Source of the DNA: Bryobacteraceae bacterium
GTDB taxonomy: Bacteria; Acidobacteriota; Terriglobia; Bryobacterales; Bryobacteraceae
DNA: 64,000 nucleotides
Direction: 5' to 3'
NCBI GenBank assembly: GCA_026002855.1
Contig: BPGD01000001.1
Coordinates: forward strand, 1,861,001-1,925,000
Under the pieces are notes generated by a model. The model saw only the letters and a program-made list of their open reading frames with translations. It was not told where the DNA came from and made no database searches. This document shows positions 56,313-64,000 of the stretch, piece after piece (position 1 is the stretch's first letter; each line of letters starts with the position of its first letter). The position numbers and the translations under genes are program-made.

Positions 56313-57521
56313 TCAGCGCCACCATTCCAGCCACGCCGCTCCTGCGGCGATCGACAGCACCGTGATCGGCGCGCCCGCCCGGAGGTGGTCCAGGAACCGG
56401 ATCTCGACCTCCGGCCGCGCCCGCTCCACCACGATGAGATTGGCCACTGAACCAACCAGCGTCAGATTGCCGGCCAGCGTCGTGGACATCGCCAGCGTCA
56501 GCCAGCTCCGCACCGGATCGGCCAGCTTCACCACCACCGGCTTGAACAGCAGCACCGCGGGCACGTTGCTTACCAGGTTGGAAACGGCCGCCGCGAAGAA
56601 GCTGAGGAACACGGGCCGGTCCAGCGGCGTGCCCTCGGCAAAGTTCAGCAGGTCGCGCTCGAGCGCCGTCGTTTCAAACCCGCGCACCACAATGAACAGG
56701 CCGGCGAACATCGCCAGCAGCGGCCAGTCGATGTCGTGATACACCTTTTCGGGCTTGACGCGCCGCGTGATCAGCAGCAGGGCTCCGGCGACAATCGCCG
56801 TCTGCGCCACCGGCCAGCCGCGGAAGAAGAACACCACCATGCCCGCGGCCACCGCCGCTGCTTTCCACAGCATCGGGCGGTTCACGCGGATGCGGCCCAC
56901 GTCCACCCGGTCGAACCGGCCGGAGGAAAACTCCTCGCGGAACACCACCACCAGCACGGCCCAGGTCAGCGCCAGCGAGAACGCCGCCACCGGCGCCAGC
57001 GCCGCGGCAAACCGCGGATACGGAATGCCGGACAGCGCCCCGATCATCATGTTCTGCGGATTCCCGGTGATGGTGGCCACGCTGCCCGCGTTGGCCGCCA
57101 GCGCCACCGCCAGCAGATAGGGCACGGGGTTGCGCCGCAGCTTGAGCGTCACGTGCACCACCAGCGGCGTCAGCACCAGGCACATCGTGTCGTTGACAAA
57201 AAACGCCGACATCACGCCAGAGACGGCAACAATGCCCGCCAGCAGCATCTTTGGGCTGTGCGCATGCTCCACCACGCGCGCCGCCACCAGCCGGAAGAAG
57301 CCGGAAAGGTGCAGGTTGGCGACGACAATCATCATCCCCAGCAGCAGCACGATCGTCGCCCAGTCCACCGCCCGCAGCGCCTCGTCGAATCGCAGCACGC
57401 CGCTGGCCACCATCAGGCTCGCGCCGACAATCGCCGCCCCGGCGCGGTCAACCCGCAGACCAGGGAAGCGCCCGATGGCGAGCACCAGAAACGTCCCGGC
57501 GAAGATCAGATAAGCGGCCAC
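56313..57521 (-). CDS. ArsB/NhaD-type ion transporter (IT superfamily)
   Basis: The 402-residue protein has about eleven membrane segments. Motifs resemble ArsB/CitM/SLC13 carriers: ATIVLLLGMMIVVANLHLSG, SAFFVNDTMCLVLTPLVV, and LAANAGSVATITGNPQNMMIG, plus the second repeat SNLVSNVPAVLLFKPVV. Such carriers move arsenite, organic acids or Na+/H+; no ars gene is nearby, so the substrate is open. The start is GTG with GGGAT upstream, 46 bases from the divergent M16 peptidase gene. Confidence 0.85.
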   Translation of the reverse strand: MAAYLIFAGTFLVLAIGRFPGLRVDRAGAAIVGASLMVASGVLRFDEALRAVDWATIVLLLGMMIVVANLHLSGFFRLVAARVVEHAHSPKMLLAGIVAVSGVMSAFFVNDTMCLVLTPLVVHVTLKLRRNPVPYLLAVALAANAGSVATITGNPQNMMIGALSGIPYPRFAAALAPVAAFSLALTWAVLVVVFREEFSSGRFDRVDVGRIRVNRPMLWKAAAVAAGMVVFFFRGWPVAQTAIVAGALLLITRRVKPEKVYHDIDWPLLAMFAGLFIVVRGFETTALERDLLNFAEGTPLDRPVFLSFFAAAVSNLVSNVPAVLLFKPVVVKLADPVRSWLTLAMSTTLAGNLTLVGSVANLIVVERARPEVEIRFLDHLRAGAPITVLSIAAGAAWLEWWR

Positions 57522-57567
57522 TGCATCCCATTATCCGGCAAGGGGCCGCCGGGGCCTGCGTGAGAAA

Positions 57568-58869
57568 ATGGAAAGCAGACACCCCATGCAGGTCTCCAGC
57601 CCCGGCGGCGACATCCGCGTCTGCCGCCTTTCCAACGGCATCACCATCATCACCGAGCGGATGGATATGGTCCGCAGCGTCTCGGCCGGCTTCTGGTTCA
57701 CCACCGGCTCCCGGTACGAGTCGCCGCAGGAAAACGGCATCTCGCACTTTGTCGAGCACATGCTCTTCAAGGGCACCGAGACGCGCTCGGCCGAAGAGCT
57801 GGCGCGCCAGATGGACGCGCTCGGCGGCTACACGGACGCCTTCACCGGCCGCGAGATGGTCTGCTACAGCTTCAAGGTGCTCGACGAGCATCTCGCCGAG
57901 GCCATGGAGATCCAGGCCGATCTCGTTCTCCATCCGCGCTTTGACCCCGAGGACATCGAAAAGGAGAAGGGCGTCGTGCTCGAAGAGCTCAAAATGGGCA
58001 CGGACAACCCGGAGACCTTCATCTCAGACCTCTTCGTCCGCCATTTCTGGAAACGCCACCCGCTTGGCCAGCCGATCATCGGAACGCGACGCACCATCCT
58101 CTCCTTCCACCGCGAGGCGCTGCGCCGCTACCACGAGTCCTGTTACCGCCCGGAAAACCTCACCATCACCGCGGCCGGCCGCCTCGATCACGACCGCTTC
58201 GCCGAACTCGCCGAACGCCTCCTCGGGGGCCTTCCGCCTGGCGGCCACAGGCCCCGCGCCAAGGCCCCGGCGCCGTCGGCGCCGCTGATCCTCAAAAGCC
58301 GCCGCAGCCTTCAGCAGGTCCATCTCTGCCTCGGCGCCCCCACCGTGGCTGCGGCTGACCCGCGCCGCCATGCCGTCATCCTCCTCAACGCCATCCTCGG
58401 CGGCAACATGAGCTCGCGCCTGTTCCAGAACATCCGCGAGCGGCAGGGCCTGGCCTATTCGATCTTCTCCGACGTGCTCCTCTATGAGGACGCCGGCCTG
58501 ATCGGCGTCTACGCCGGCACCTCCGCAGATTCGGCACGCCGCCTGCTGGCTGCGGTGATGGGCGAGATCCGCCGGCTCCGCGAGCAGCCGCCGCCGCCCG
58601 ACGAGCTGGCCCACGCCAAGGAGTCCGTCAAGGGCGCCATGCTGCTGGGGCTGGAGACGACCTCCAGCCGCATGTCGCACCTCGCCCGGCAATGGCTCAC
58701 CCACCGCCGCTTCTTCACGCTCGATGAAATCGCCGCCGCGCTCGACCGCGTCACCGCCGAAGAGATCCAGCACGAGGCCCGGCGCTCGTTCGAACCCGGA
58801 AGGATCGGACTGGCCGTCCTGGGCCGCGTCGAGGAAGCGGGCATCGGCCCCGACGATTTAGAGTGTTAG
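57568..58869 (+). CDS. M16-family zinc metallopeptidase
   Basis: The 433-residue protein has the inverted zinc motif H-x-x-E-H (HFVEHMLFKGT, about residue 58), the third ligand Glu in GVVLEELKM, and the C-terminal M16 domain (AILGGNMSSRLFQNIRE, then RQGLAYSIFSD). It is a single-chain bacterial processing-peptidase-like enzyme without a signal peptide, so cytoplasmic. The substrate is unknown. ATG at 57586 is an alternative start. The next gene begins four bases after its stop. Confidence 0.92.
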   Translation: MESRHPMQVSSPGGDIRVCRLSNGITIITERMDMVRSVSAGFWFTTGSRYESPQENGISHFVEHMLFKGTETRSAEELARQMDALGGYTDAFTGREMVCYSFKVLDEHLAEAMEIQADLVLHPRFDPEDIEKEKGVVLEELKMGTDNPETFISDLFVRHFWKRHPLGQPIIGTRRTILSFHREALRRYHESCYRPENLTITAAGRLDHDRFAELAERLLGGLPPGGHRPRAKAPAPSAPLILKSRRSLQQVHLCLGAPTVAAADPRRHAVILLNAILGGNMSSRLFQNIRERQGLAYSIFSDVLLYEDAGLIGVYAGTSADSARRLLAAVMGEIRRLREQPPPPDELAHAKESVKGAMLLGLETTSSRMSHLARQWLTHRRFFTLDEIAAALDRVTAEEIQHEARRSFEPGRIGLAVLGRVEEAGIGPDDLEC

Positions 58870-58872
58870 TGA

Positions 58873-59667
58873 ATGCTGCGCACACTGGCGGCCCTGCTGT
58901 GGCTTGCCGCCCTCGGGTCGGAGGCGGCCGATTTCGGCGCGCTCAGGCCGCTCGGCTATGTCAGCGACTACGCGGGCGTGCTGCGGCCCCAGGACGTCGC
59001 GCAGCTCAACGCTTACTGCGCGGCGGTGGAGAAAGCCACCGGCGTGCAGATGGCGCTGGTCGTGCTGCCCTCGCTCGAGGGAGAACCCATTGAAGACGTC
59101 GCCAATTTTCTCTTCCGCCGCTGGGGCGTCGGACAAAAACAAAACAACGAAGGCTTGTTGTTGCTGATCGCCGTGCGCGACCGTCGCACCCGGCTCGAGG
59201 TCGGCTACGGTCTTGAGCCGCTCATCCCGGACGGCTATGCCGGCGCGCTGCTGCGCGAAATGCGTCCTTCACTGCGCGCCGGCGACTACGCGGGCGCGCT
59301 GCGCGCGGCCGCCGAAACCCTGGCCGCGCGCATCGCCGAAGCCAAAGGGGTCAACCTGACCGGACAGGCTCCGGCGCGCCGCCGCGCCCCCGCCCCGGCC
59401 GGGGAGCCGCCGTTCTGGCTGCTGGCGGCGGGCCTGGCCGGCCTGCTGCTGTTTGCCGCCCTGGCCGCCCGCGCCCGCCGCGCCGCGCGGCGCCGCCTCC
59501 CCGTGGGCGAGGCGCCCTTCGGCGCCTGGACCTGGCCGGTGGTCTTTCATGACGTCGGATTCCCCACCCGCTCGAGCGGCGGCTTCGGCGGCTTCGACTC
59601 CGGCGACAGCTTCGGCGGTTTCGGCGGCGGCGACTCGGGCGGCGCCGGCGCCTCCAGCGACTGGTAG
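58873..59667 (+). CDS. TPM-domain (YgcG/Psb32-like) membrane protein
   Basis: The 264-residue protein has a signal peptide (MLRTLAALLWLAALGSEA), a TPM domain (about 25-160; YVSDYAGVLRPQDVAQL, TGVQMALVVLPSLEG, NEGLLLLIAVRDRRTRLEVGYGLE, split here), one membrane helix (about 178-198) and a Gly/Ser/Asp-rich tail (GGFGGFDSGDSFGGFGGG). TPM domains have acid phosphatase or assembly roles in photosystem II; bacterial roles are unclear. It stands close to a LemA gene, a common pairing. Confidence 0.88.
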   Translation: MLRTLAALLWLAALGSEAADFGALRPLGYVSDYAGVLRPQDVAQLNAYCAAVEKATGVQMALVVLPSLEGEPIEDVANFLFRRWGVGQKQNNEGLLLLIAVRDRRTRLEVGYGLEPLIPDGYAGALLREMRPSLRAGDYAGALRAAAETLAARIAEAKGVNLTGQAPARRRAPAPAGEPPFWLLAAGLAGLLLFAALAARARRAARRRLPVGEAPFGAWTWPVVFHDVGFPTRSSGGFGGFDSGDSFGGFGGGDSGGAGASSDW

Positions 59668-59679
59668 AAAGGACACGGC

Positions 59680-60426
59680 ATGGCCCAGGAGATCGTCGAC
59701 CGCCTGCTTGAGGAACTCACCCGGAGGCTGGAACGCGCCTACGGACGCTCGTTGCGGTCCGTCATTCTGTACGGTTCGGCCGCCGCCGGCGAATGGCACC
59801 CGGGCTATTCCGACCTCAACGTGATGGCCGTGCTCGACCGCGTCGGTGCCGACGAACTTGAAAAGGCCGAAAAGATCTTTGAGTGGTGGCGCGAACAGGG
59901 CAACCCGTCGCCGCTGCTGATGAGCGCTGACGAAGTGCGCCGCTCCACGGACTGCTTCCCCATCGAATTCCACGACATCGCCGAACGGCGCCGCATCCTC
60001 TACGGCGACGACCCGATCGCCGGGCTCGTCATCGATGACCGTTACTATCGCGCCCAGGTCGAGCACGAGCTGCGCGCCAAGCTGCTGCGCCTGCGCCAGA
60101 AGGCGGGCGGCGTCCTCGCCGACGGCCGCCTGCTGCTGCGCCTGATGCTTGATTCGGTGTCCACCTTCGTGGTTCTCGGCCGTCACGCGCTGCGCCTGTC
60201 CGGCAGACAGGCCCCGTGGAGCAAGCGCGCCATCGTCGAGGCGCTTCACGCGGGCTTCGGCATCCCCGGTGAAGCTCTGGACACGCTGCTCGCCGCCCGC
60301 GAGGGCTCGAAAAAGATCCGGCCGGCCGAGGCCCGGCCGCTGTTCGAAAAATACCTGTCGGAAATCTCCCTGCTGGCGGATCTCGTCGACCGCCTGGAGG
60401 AAGGAGGAGGAAACACAGACTCATGA
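59680..60426 (+). CDS. Nucleotidyltransferase-fold protein
   Basis: The 248-residue protein has an N-terminal minimal nucleotidyltransferase (MNT-like) fold with SVILYGSAAAGEWHPGYSDLN. The second catalytic Asp of the usual GS-x(n)-D-x-D motif is Asn here (SDLN). The helical C-terminal half (about 120-240) has no motif I recognise. It lies 12 bases after the TPM gene and overlaps the LemA gene by four bases (ATGA). Substrate and activity are unknown. Confidence 0.75.
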   Translation: MAQEIVDRLLEELTRRLERAYGRSLRSVILYGSAAAGEWHPGYSDLNVMAVLDRVGADELEKAEKIFEWWREQGNPSPLLMSADEVRRSTDCFPIEFHDIAERRRILYGDDPIAGLVIDDRYYRAQVEHELRAKLLRLRQKAGGVLADGRLLLRLMLDSVSTFVVLGRHALRLSGRQAPWSKRAIVEALHAGFGIPGEALDTLLAAREGSKKIRPAEARPLFEKYLSEISLLADLVDRLEEGGGNTDS

Positions 60427-60989
60427 AAGCTGTCGCCATCGTTCTCGGCATTCTGCTGCTGCTCGGGCTGCTGATCGCAGGAAAAGCCGCATCCGTCAAC
60501 AATGAACTGGTCACGCAACGCGAGGCAGTGCGCGCCGCCTGGGCGCAGGTCGACGTCGCCCTCCAGCGCCGCGCCGACCTGATCCCGAACCTCGTCGAAA
60601 CGGTGAAGGGCTTCGCCACCCAGGAGCGGCAGGTCTTCGAGACGGTCGCCAATGCCCGCGCCGCGCTGCTCGGCGCGCGCACGCCCGCGGAAAAGATCCG
60701 CGCCAACCAGGAGCTGGACACCGCCATCGGCCGCCTGCTGCTCCTTGTCGAAAACTACCCGCAACTGAAGTCCAACGAAAATTTCCTGCGCCTTCAGGAC
60801 GAGCTGGCGGGAACGGAAAACCGCATTCTGGTCGAGCGGCGGAAATACAATGAAGCCGTGCAGCGTTATAACACGACGCTGGCCCTGTTCCCGAACAACC
60901 TCTTCGCGCGGTTTCTCGGCTTCCAGCGGATCGACGATTACTTCCACACCCGCCCCGGCGCCGAGGCCGCGCCCCAGGTGAAATTCTGA
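60423..60989 (+). CDS. LemA-family protein
   Basis: The 188-residue protein has one N-terminal membrane helix (VAIVLGILLLLGLLIAG), then a helical LemA domain with the typical AAWAQVDVALQRRADLIPNL, VKGFATQERQVFETVANARA, and ARRKYNEAVQRYN-like (RRKYNEAVQRYNTTL) and FLGFQRIDDYF elements. LemA proteins are membrane-linked with unknown function. The ATG overlaps the nucleotidyltransferase stop. Confidence 0.92.
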   Translation: MKAVAIVLGILLLLGLLIAGKAASVNNELVTQREAVRAAWAQVDVALQRRADLIPNLVETVKGFATQERQVFETVANARAALLGARTPAEKIRANQELDTAIGRLLLLVENYPQLKSNENFLRLQDELAGTENRILVERRKYNEAVQRYNTTLALFPNNLFARFLGFQRIDDYFHTRPGAEAAPQVKF

Positions 60990-61002
60990 CCGAGGTGACC
61001 CG

Positions 61003-62448
61003 ATGAGCGCTCCGCTGTTTCCGAACTACATCAACGGCGAGTGGGTGGAAGGATCCACGTTCGACAACCGCAATCCCGCCCACTGGGACGAAGTCGTCGG
61101 CCGCTTCGTCAACGGCACGCCGGAGGACATCAACCGCGCCGTCCAGGCCGCGCAGGAGGCCCTGCCCGCCTGGGCGTCAATGACCGCTCCCGCGCGCGGG
61201 GCACTGCTGTTCCGCGTGGCCGACATCCTCGAAAAGCGCTTTGACCAGATCAGCGCCGAAATGACGCGCGAGGAGGGCAAGACGCTTCCTGAGGCCAAAG
61301 GCGAGGTGCGCCGCTCCATCAACATCTTCCGCTATTTCGCCGGCGAAGGCGCGCGGCTGGGCGGCATCGTCGCCCCCAGCGAGCGCGACCGCGTCCACAT
61401 GTTCGCCTTCCGCAGGCCCATCGGCGTCTGCGGACTCGTCACTCCATGGAACTTCCCCAGCGCGATTCCCGCCTGGAAAATGGCGCCGGCGCTGATCTGT
61501 GGCAACACCGTGGTGCTCAAGCCCGCCTCGGCCGCGCCGCTCAGTGCCTGGCGCATCGTCGAAGCCTGCCACGAGGCGGGCATTCCGAAAGGCGTGGTCA
61601 ACTTCGTCGCCGGCCCCGGCAAGGCCCTCGGGGAAGCGCTGGTGAACGCGCCGGCGCTGCGCGCCATCAGTTTCACCGGGTCCTGCGGCGTCGGCGCCTG
61701 GCTCCACGAACAGGCGTCGCGGCGCCGGCTCCGCATCCAGCTCGAGATGGGCGGCAAGAATCCCACCATCGTGCTCGCCGACGCCGACTTCGGCCTCGCG
61801 GTGGAAAACGTCGTCAACGGCGCCTTCTTCTCCACCGGACAGAAGTGCACCGCCACTTCGCGCGCCATCGTCGAAGAAACAATTTACGACCGTTTTGTTG
61901 AGGCGCTGGTCGAGCGCACGAAGAAGCTCCGCGTCGGCGACGGCATGCAGCCCGGCGTCGACATCGGCCCCTGCGTCGACGAGGCCCAGATGAACACCGT
62001 CCTGCGCTACATCGAAATCGGCCGCAGGGAATGCGGCGAGCCCGTCTGCGGCGGCCGCCGCCTCGCCGGGGGCGAATACGACCGCGGATGGTTCGTCGAG
62101 CCCACCATCTTCGCCGGCGTCACCCAGGACATGACCATCGCGCGCGAGGAGATCTTCGGCCCGGTGCTCGCGGTGATGAAGGCGCGCGACCTCCGGCACG
62201 CGCTCGAAATCGCCAATTCGAGCGAGTTCGGCCTTTCGGCCTCGTTGCAGACCACCAACGTGTCGCGGATGTTTGAATACATCCACGGCATCGAGGCCGG
62301 CCTGGTCACCGTGAACCTGCCGAGCGCCGGCGTGGAATACCAGCTCCCCTTCGGCGGCACCAAGGACTCGAGCTTCGGCCCCAAGGAGCAGGGCCCGGCC
62401 GCGCTCGAGTTCTACTCGGACTACAAGACCGTCTATGTGAAATACTGA
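61003..62448 (+). CDS. Aldehyde dehydrogenase, probably 2,5-dioxopentanoate (alpha-ketoglutarate semialdehyde) dehydrogenase
   Basis: The 481-residue NAD(P)-dependent enzyme has the ALDH motifs TPWNFPSAIPAWKMAPAL, VLKPAS, FTGSCGVGAWLH, the general base Glu in LEMGGKNP, the catalytic Cys in GQKCTATS and EIFGPVLAV. The overall sequence resembles ALDHs that oxidise 2,5-dioxopentanoate to 2-oxoglutarate. The next gene encodes an FAH-family enzyme that fits the preceding step, which supports the substrate. A GAGGTG ribosome site precedes the ATG. Family certain; substrate inferred. Confidence 0.85.
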   Translation: MSAPLFPNYINGEWVEGSTFDNRNPAHWDEVVGRFVNGTPEDINRAVQAAQEALPAWASMTAPARGALLFRVADILEKRFDQISAEMTREEGKTLPEAKGEVRRSINIFRYFAGEGARLGGIVAPSERDRVHMFAFRRPIGVCGLVTPWNFPSAIPAWKMAPALICGNTVVLKPASAAPLSAWRIVEACHEAGIPKGVVNFVAGPGKALGEALVNAPALRAISFTGSCGVGAWLHEQASRRRLRIQLEMGGKNPTIVLADADFGLAVENVVNGAFFSTGQKCTATSRAIVEETIYDRFVEALVERTKKLRVGDGMQPGVDIGPCVDEAQMNTVLRYIEIGRRECGEPVCGGRRLAGGEYDRGWFVEPTIFAGVTQDMTIAREEIFGPVLAVMKARDLRHALEIANSSEFGLSASLQTTNVSRMFEYIHGIEAGLVTVNLPSAGVEYQLPFGGTKDSSFGPKEQGPAALEFYSDYKTVYVKY

Positions 62449-62468
62449 TTGCGGCTCCACTCACTCCC

Positions 62469-63311
62469 ATGAAGATCGGACAGGTGCACTGGCAGGGGCG
62501 GCTCACGGCCGCCGTGTTCCGCAATGGCGGGGCGCACCCGGTGCCCGGCTACACCGTGGCCGAGCTCATCGAGAGCGCGCCCCGCAAGAATCTCAGCTTC
62601 GCCCAGATGGCTGCCGAGTACGCCGCCCGCGGCGGCGAGTATCTCGAACCGGCCATCCCGGTGCTGCCGCGCGAGGTCTGGGCCAGCGGCTGCACCTATG
62701 AGATGAGCGCCGCCTTCCGCGACGCCGAACATGGCACGCGCGAGGGCTTCTACCGCCACGTCTACGAGGCGCCCCGCCCGGAGATCTTCTTCAAGGGCAC
62801 GGCGCGCGTCTGCACCGGCCCCGGCGGGCCCATCGGCATCCGCAGCGATTCGGAATTCACGGCGCCGGAGCCCGAGCTCGCCGTCCTGCTCGGCCACGGC
62901 GGCGAGGTGCTCGGCTACACCCTCGCCAACGACGTCTCGGCCTGGGACATCGAGCGCGAAAACCCGCTCTATCTGCCGCAATCGAAGGTCTATCAGCACT
63001 GCTGCTCGCTCGGGCCCTGGTTCGTCACGCCAGACGAGCTGGCTGACCCGTACTCGCTCGAAATGACCTGCGTCATCCGGCGCCGCGGCGCCGTCCTTTA
63101 CGAGGGCAGCGTGTCGACTTCGAAGCTGCACCGCCGCATCGAAACGCTCGTCGAGTACCTGCTTCGCTCCAACCCCGTGCCTCCGGCCAGCGTGCTGCTC
63201 ACCGGAACGGGCATCATCGTGCCGCAGGAGGCCGCGCTCCAGCCCGGCGACATCGTCGAAATCCGCGTGCCAGAAATCGGCGTTCTGGCCAACGAGGCCG
63301 TGCTCGTCTGA
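62469..63311 (+). CDS. FAH-family hydrolase/dehydratase, probably 2-keto-3-deoxypentonate dehydratase
   Basis: The 280-residue protein has the fumarylacetoacetate hydrolase fold: FFKGTARVCTGPGGPIGIR, PEPELAVLLG (metal-binding Glu pair), LGYTLANDVSAWDIERENP, and the C-terminal GTGIIVPQEAALQPGDIVEI. The stretch after DVSAWDIE (NPLYLPQSKVYQHC) resembles 2-keto-3-deoxy-D-arabinonate dehydratases, which feed 2,5-dioxopentanoate to the ALDH encoded just upstream. Both genes appear to be one operon. The substrate is inferred from context. Confidence 0.85.
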   Translation: MKIGQVHWQGRLTAAVFRNGGAHPVPGYTVAELIESAPRKNLSFAQMAAEYAARGGEYLEPAIPVLPREVWASGCTYEMSAAFRDAEHGTREGFYRHVYEAPRPEIFFKGTARVCTGPGGPIGIRSDSEFTAPEPELAVLLGHGGEVLGYTLANDVSAWDIERENPLYLPQSKVYQHCCSLGPWFVTPDELADPYSLEMTCVIRRRGAVLYEGSVSTSKLHRRIETLVEYLLRSNPVPPASVLLTGTGIIVPQEAALQPGDIVEIRVPEIGVLANEAVLV

Positions 63312-64000
63312 ACTGGCGCAAGCAGTCTCTGGCCGGGCCGCCGCTTTCGCGCGCTGGAGAATTCCGGCGCCTTCCGAGCCGCGACTGAAGCTCGCGCTCT
63401 GGGTGAGCGAAAGCAGCGGACACTCGCCGCTGCCGCAAGCCCTTCCAGGCCGCGCGCCGCTGGCTGCTCATCTGGCGGCCTGCGGCCGCTTCCCTTGCGG
63501 CCCGGAAGGGAAAACCGCCGGCGCCGCCGGAGTTCCGTCACACGCAATTGCACTCGCCAGATCAATCACTTGCACCCGGCATGCTTGCGGCCGCGTGGCA
63601 TACTCTTTTCTGCGGGGATACGAATCTCTGGCCAGAGTCCCCCCGCTTGGACCGGACAGCCTCGTCGGGCGGCCGCTTGTGCGGCTTCACGCGACCAGGC
63701 AGCCTCGTCGCTTCGGCGGCAGGAAGAGCGGATGTCCCAAGGTAAGACCTGATGAGCTCGACAAATACGGCCCATTCGGCGCCGCGGCCCCCAGCGGGCG
63801 CGGCCGCGAGGCCGGGCTGCGCCAGGAGGGCGCGTTCCGGTTGACGCGGGCGGCCACACGGCGCGGGCGGGATGCCTCGAATGGATCCCGCGCGCGCCCG
63901 CCGCCAGATCGGCCCGCGGTGAGTTTCACACACGCTCCCCTTCCGATGGTTGAAGCCGTAGTGTCTCCGCGCTCAAAACGGGCCGCCTCAGTGGGCGCCC
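63312..64000. other. 689-bp terminal region, no gene seen
   Basis: After the FAH gene the sequence holds only short reading frames on both strands, with no ribosome site leading into any that reads like protein. GC-rich inverted segments occur but no T-run terminator. A gene crossing the right edge is not apparent. I see no tRNA-like or repeat structure. Confidence 0.5.

Noticed and set aside
63312..64000. Small frames on both strands of the right end as genes
   Set aside because: None has a ribosome site, a recognisable motif or normal amino-acid composition; they are rich in Arg, Ala, Gly and Pro, as expected by chance in GC-rich DNA.

Overview
The window looks like a chromosomal segment of a GC-rich Gram-negative bacterium of the Acidobacteriota, most likely the Bryobacterales/Solibacterales group. 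The pointers are two very large Oar-type TonB-dependent receptors with an N-terminal carboxypeptidase-like domain, a 1185-residue secreted protein ending in the C-terminal domain that I associate with Solibacter (TIGR03437 type), LPS-export genes, and an rpoN-hpf-rapZ block. Nothing here points to a plasmid, phage, insertion sequence or CRISPR array, and I saw no rRNA or tRNA gene.

Layout. 0-7 kb (minus strand): a secreted Ig-like protein and a PP2C phosphatase, a double-BON-domain protein with a clean terminator, a giant TonB-dependent receptor, and a DUF72 protein. 7-13 kb: a small membrane protein (plus), then on the minus strand an Smr protein, a GT39-type glycosyltransferase, moaA, nadA, rapZ, hpf and rpoN. 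14.8-18.3 kb: rpoD and dnaG (a macromolecular-synthesis operon without rpsU). 18.4-22.3 kb: a methyltransferase, then a three-gene molybdopterin oxidoreductase unit (Fe-S subunit, catalytic subunit, TorD-like chaperone) behind an upstream region full of short repeats, then an SDR gene. 23.5-27.2 kb: a second giant TonB-dependent receptor interrupted by one in-frame TGA. 27.3-30.4 kb: lptB and a very large LptC/LptA-like protein. 30.6-32.7 kb: CIRCE-controlled groES-groEL. 32.7-35.9 kb: a secreted amidohydrolase, plsC and folC; folC seems to need a CTG start.

36.0-49.1 kb is the centrepiece. An ECF sigma factor, a zinc-finger anti-sigma factor and a small exported protein run without a break into a type II secretion (T2SS) operon (gspE-F-G-H-I-J-K-L-M-C-x-D), with most junctions overlapping or a few bases apart. 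The product x and the end of the GspC-like protein share a short R-K-(T/S)-P-F-G motif that I cannot assign to a known family. GspD carries an unusual Met/Gly-rich insert. Two large secreted proteins follow (49.5-55.1 kb) and are candidate substrates.

55.1-63.3 kb holds rlmN, an ion transporter, an M16 peptidase, a TPM-nucleotidyltransferase-LemA group, and an aldehyde dehydrogenase/FAH-family pair that fits the last two steps of an oxidative pentose (Weimberg-type) pathway. The last 0.7 kb holds no gene I can support.

All functional calls rest on reading translated sequence and recalled family motifs. No database search was run.
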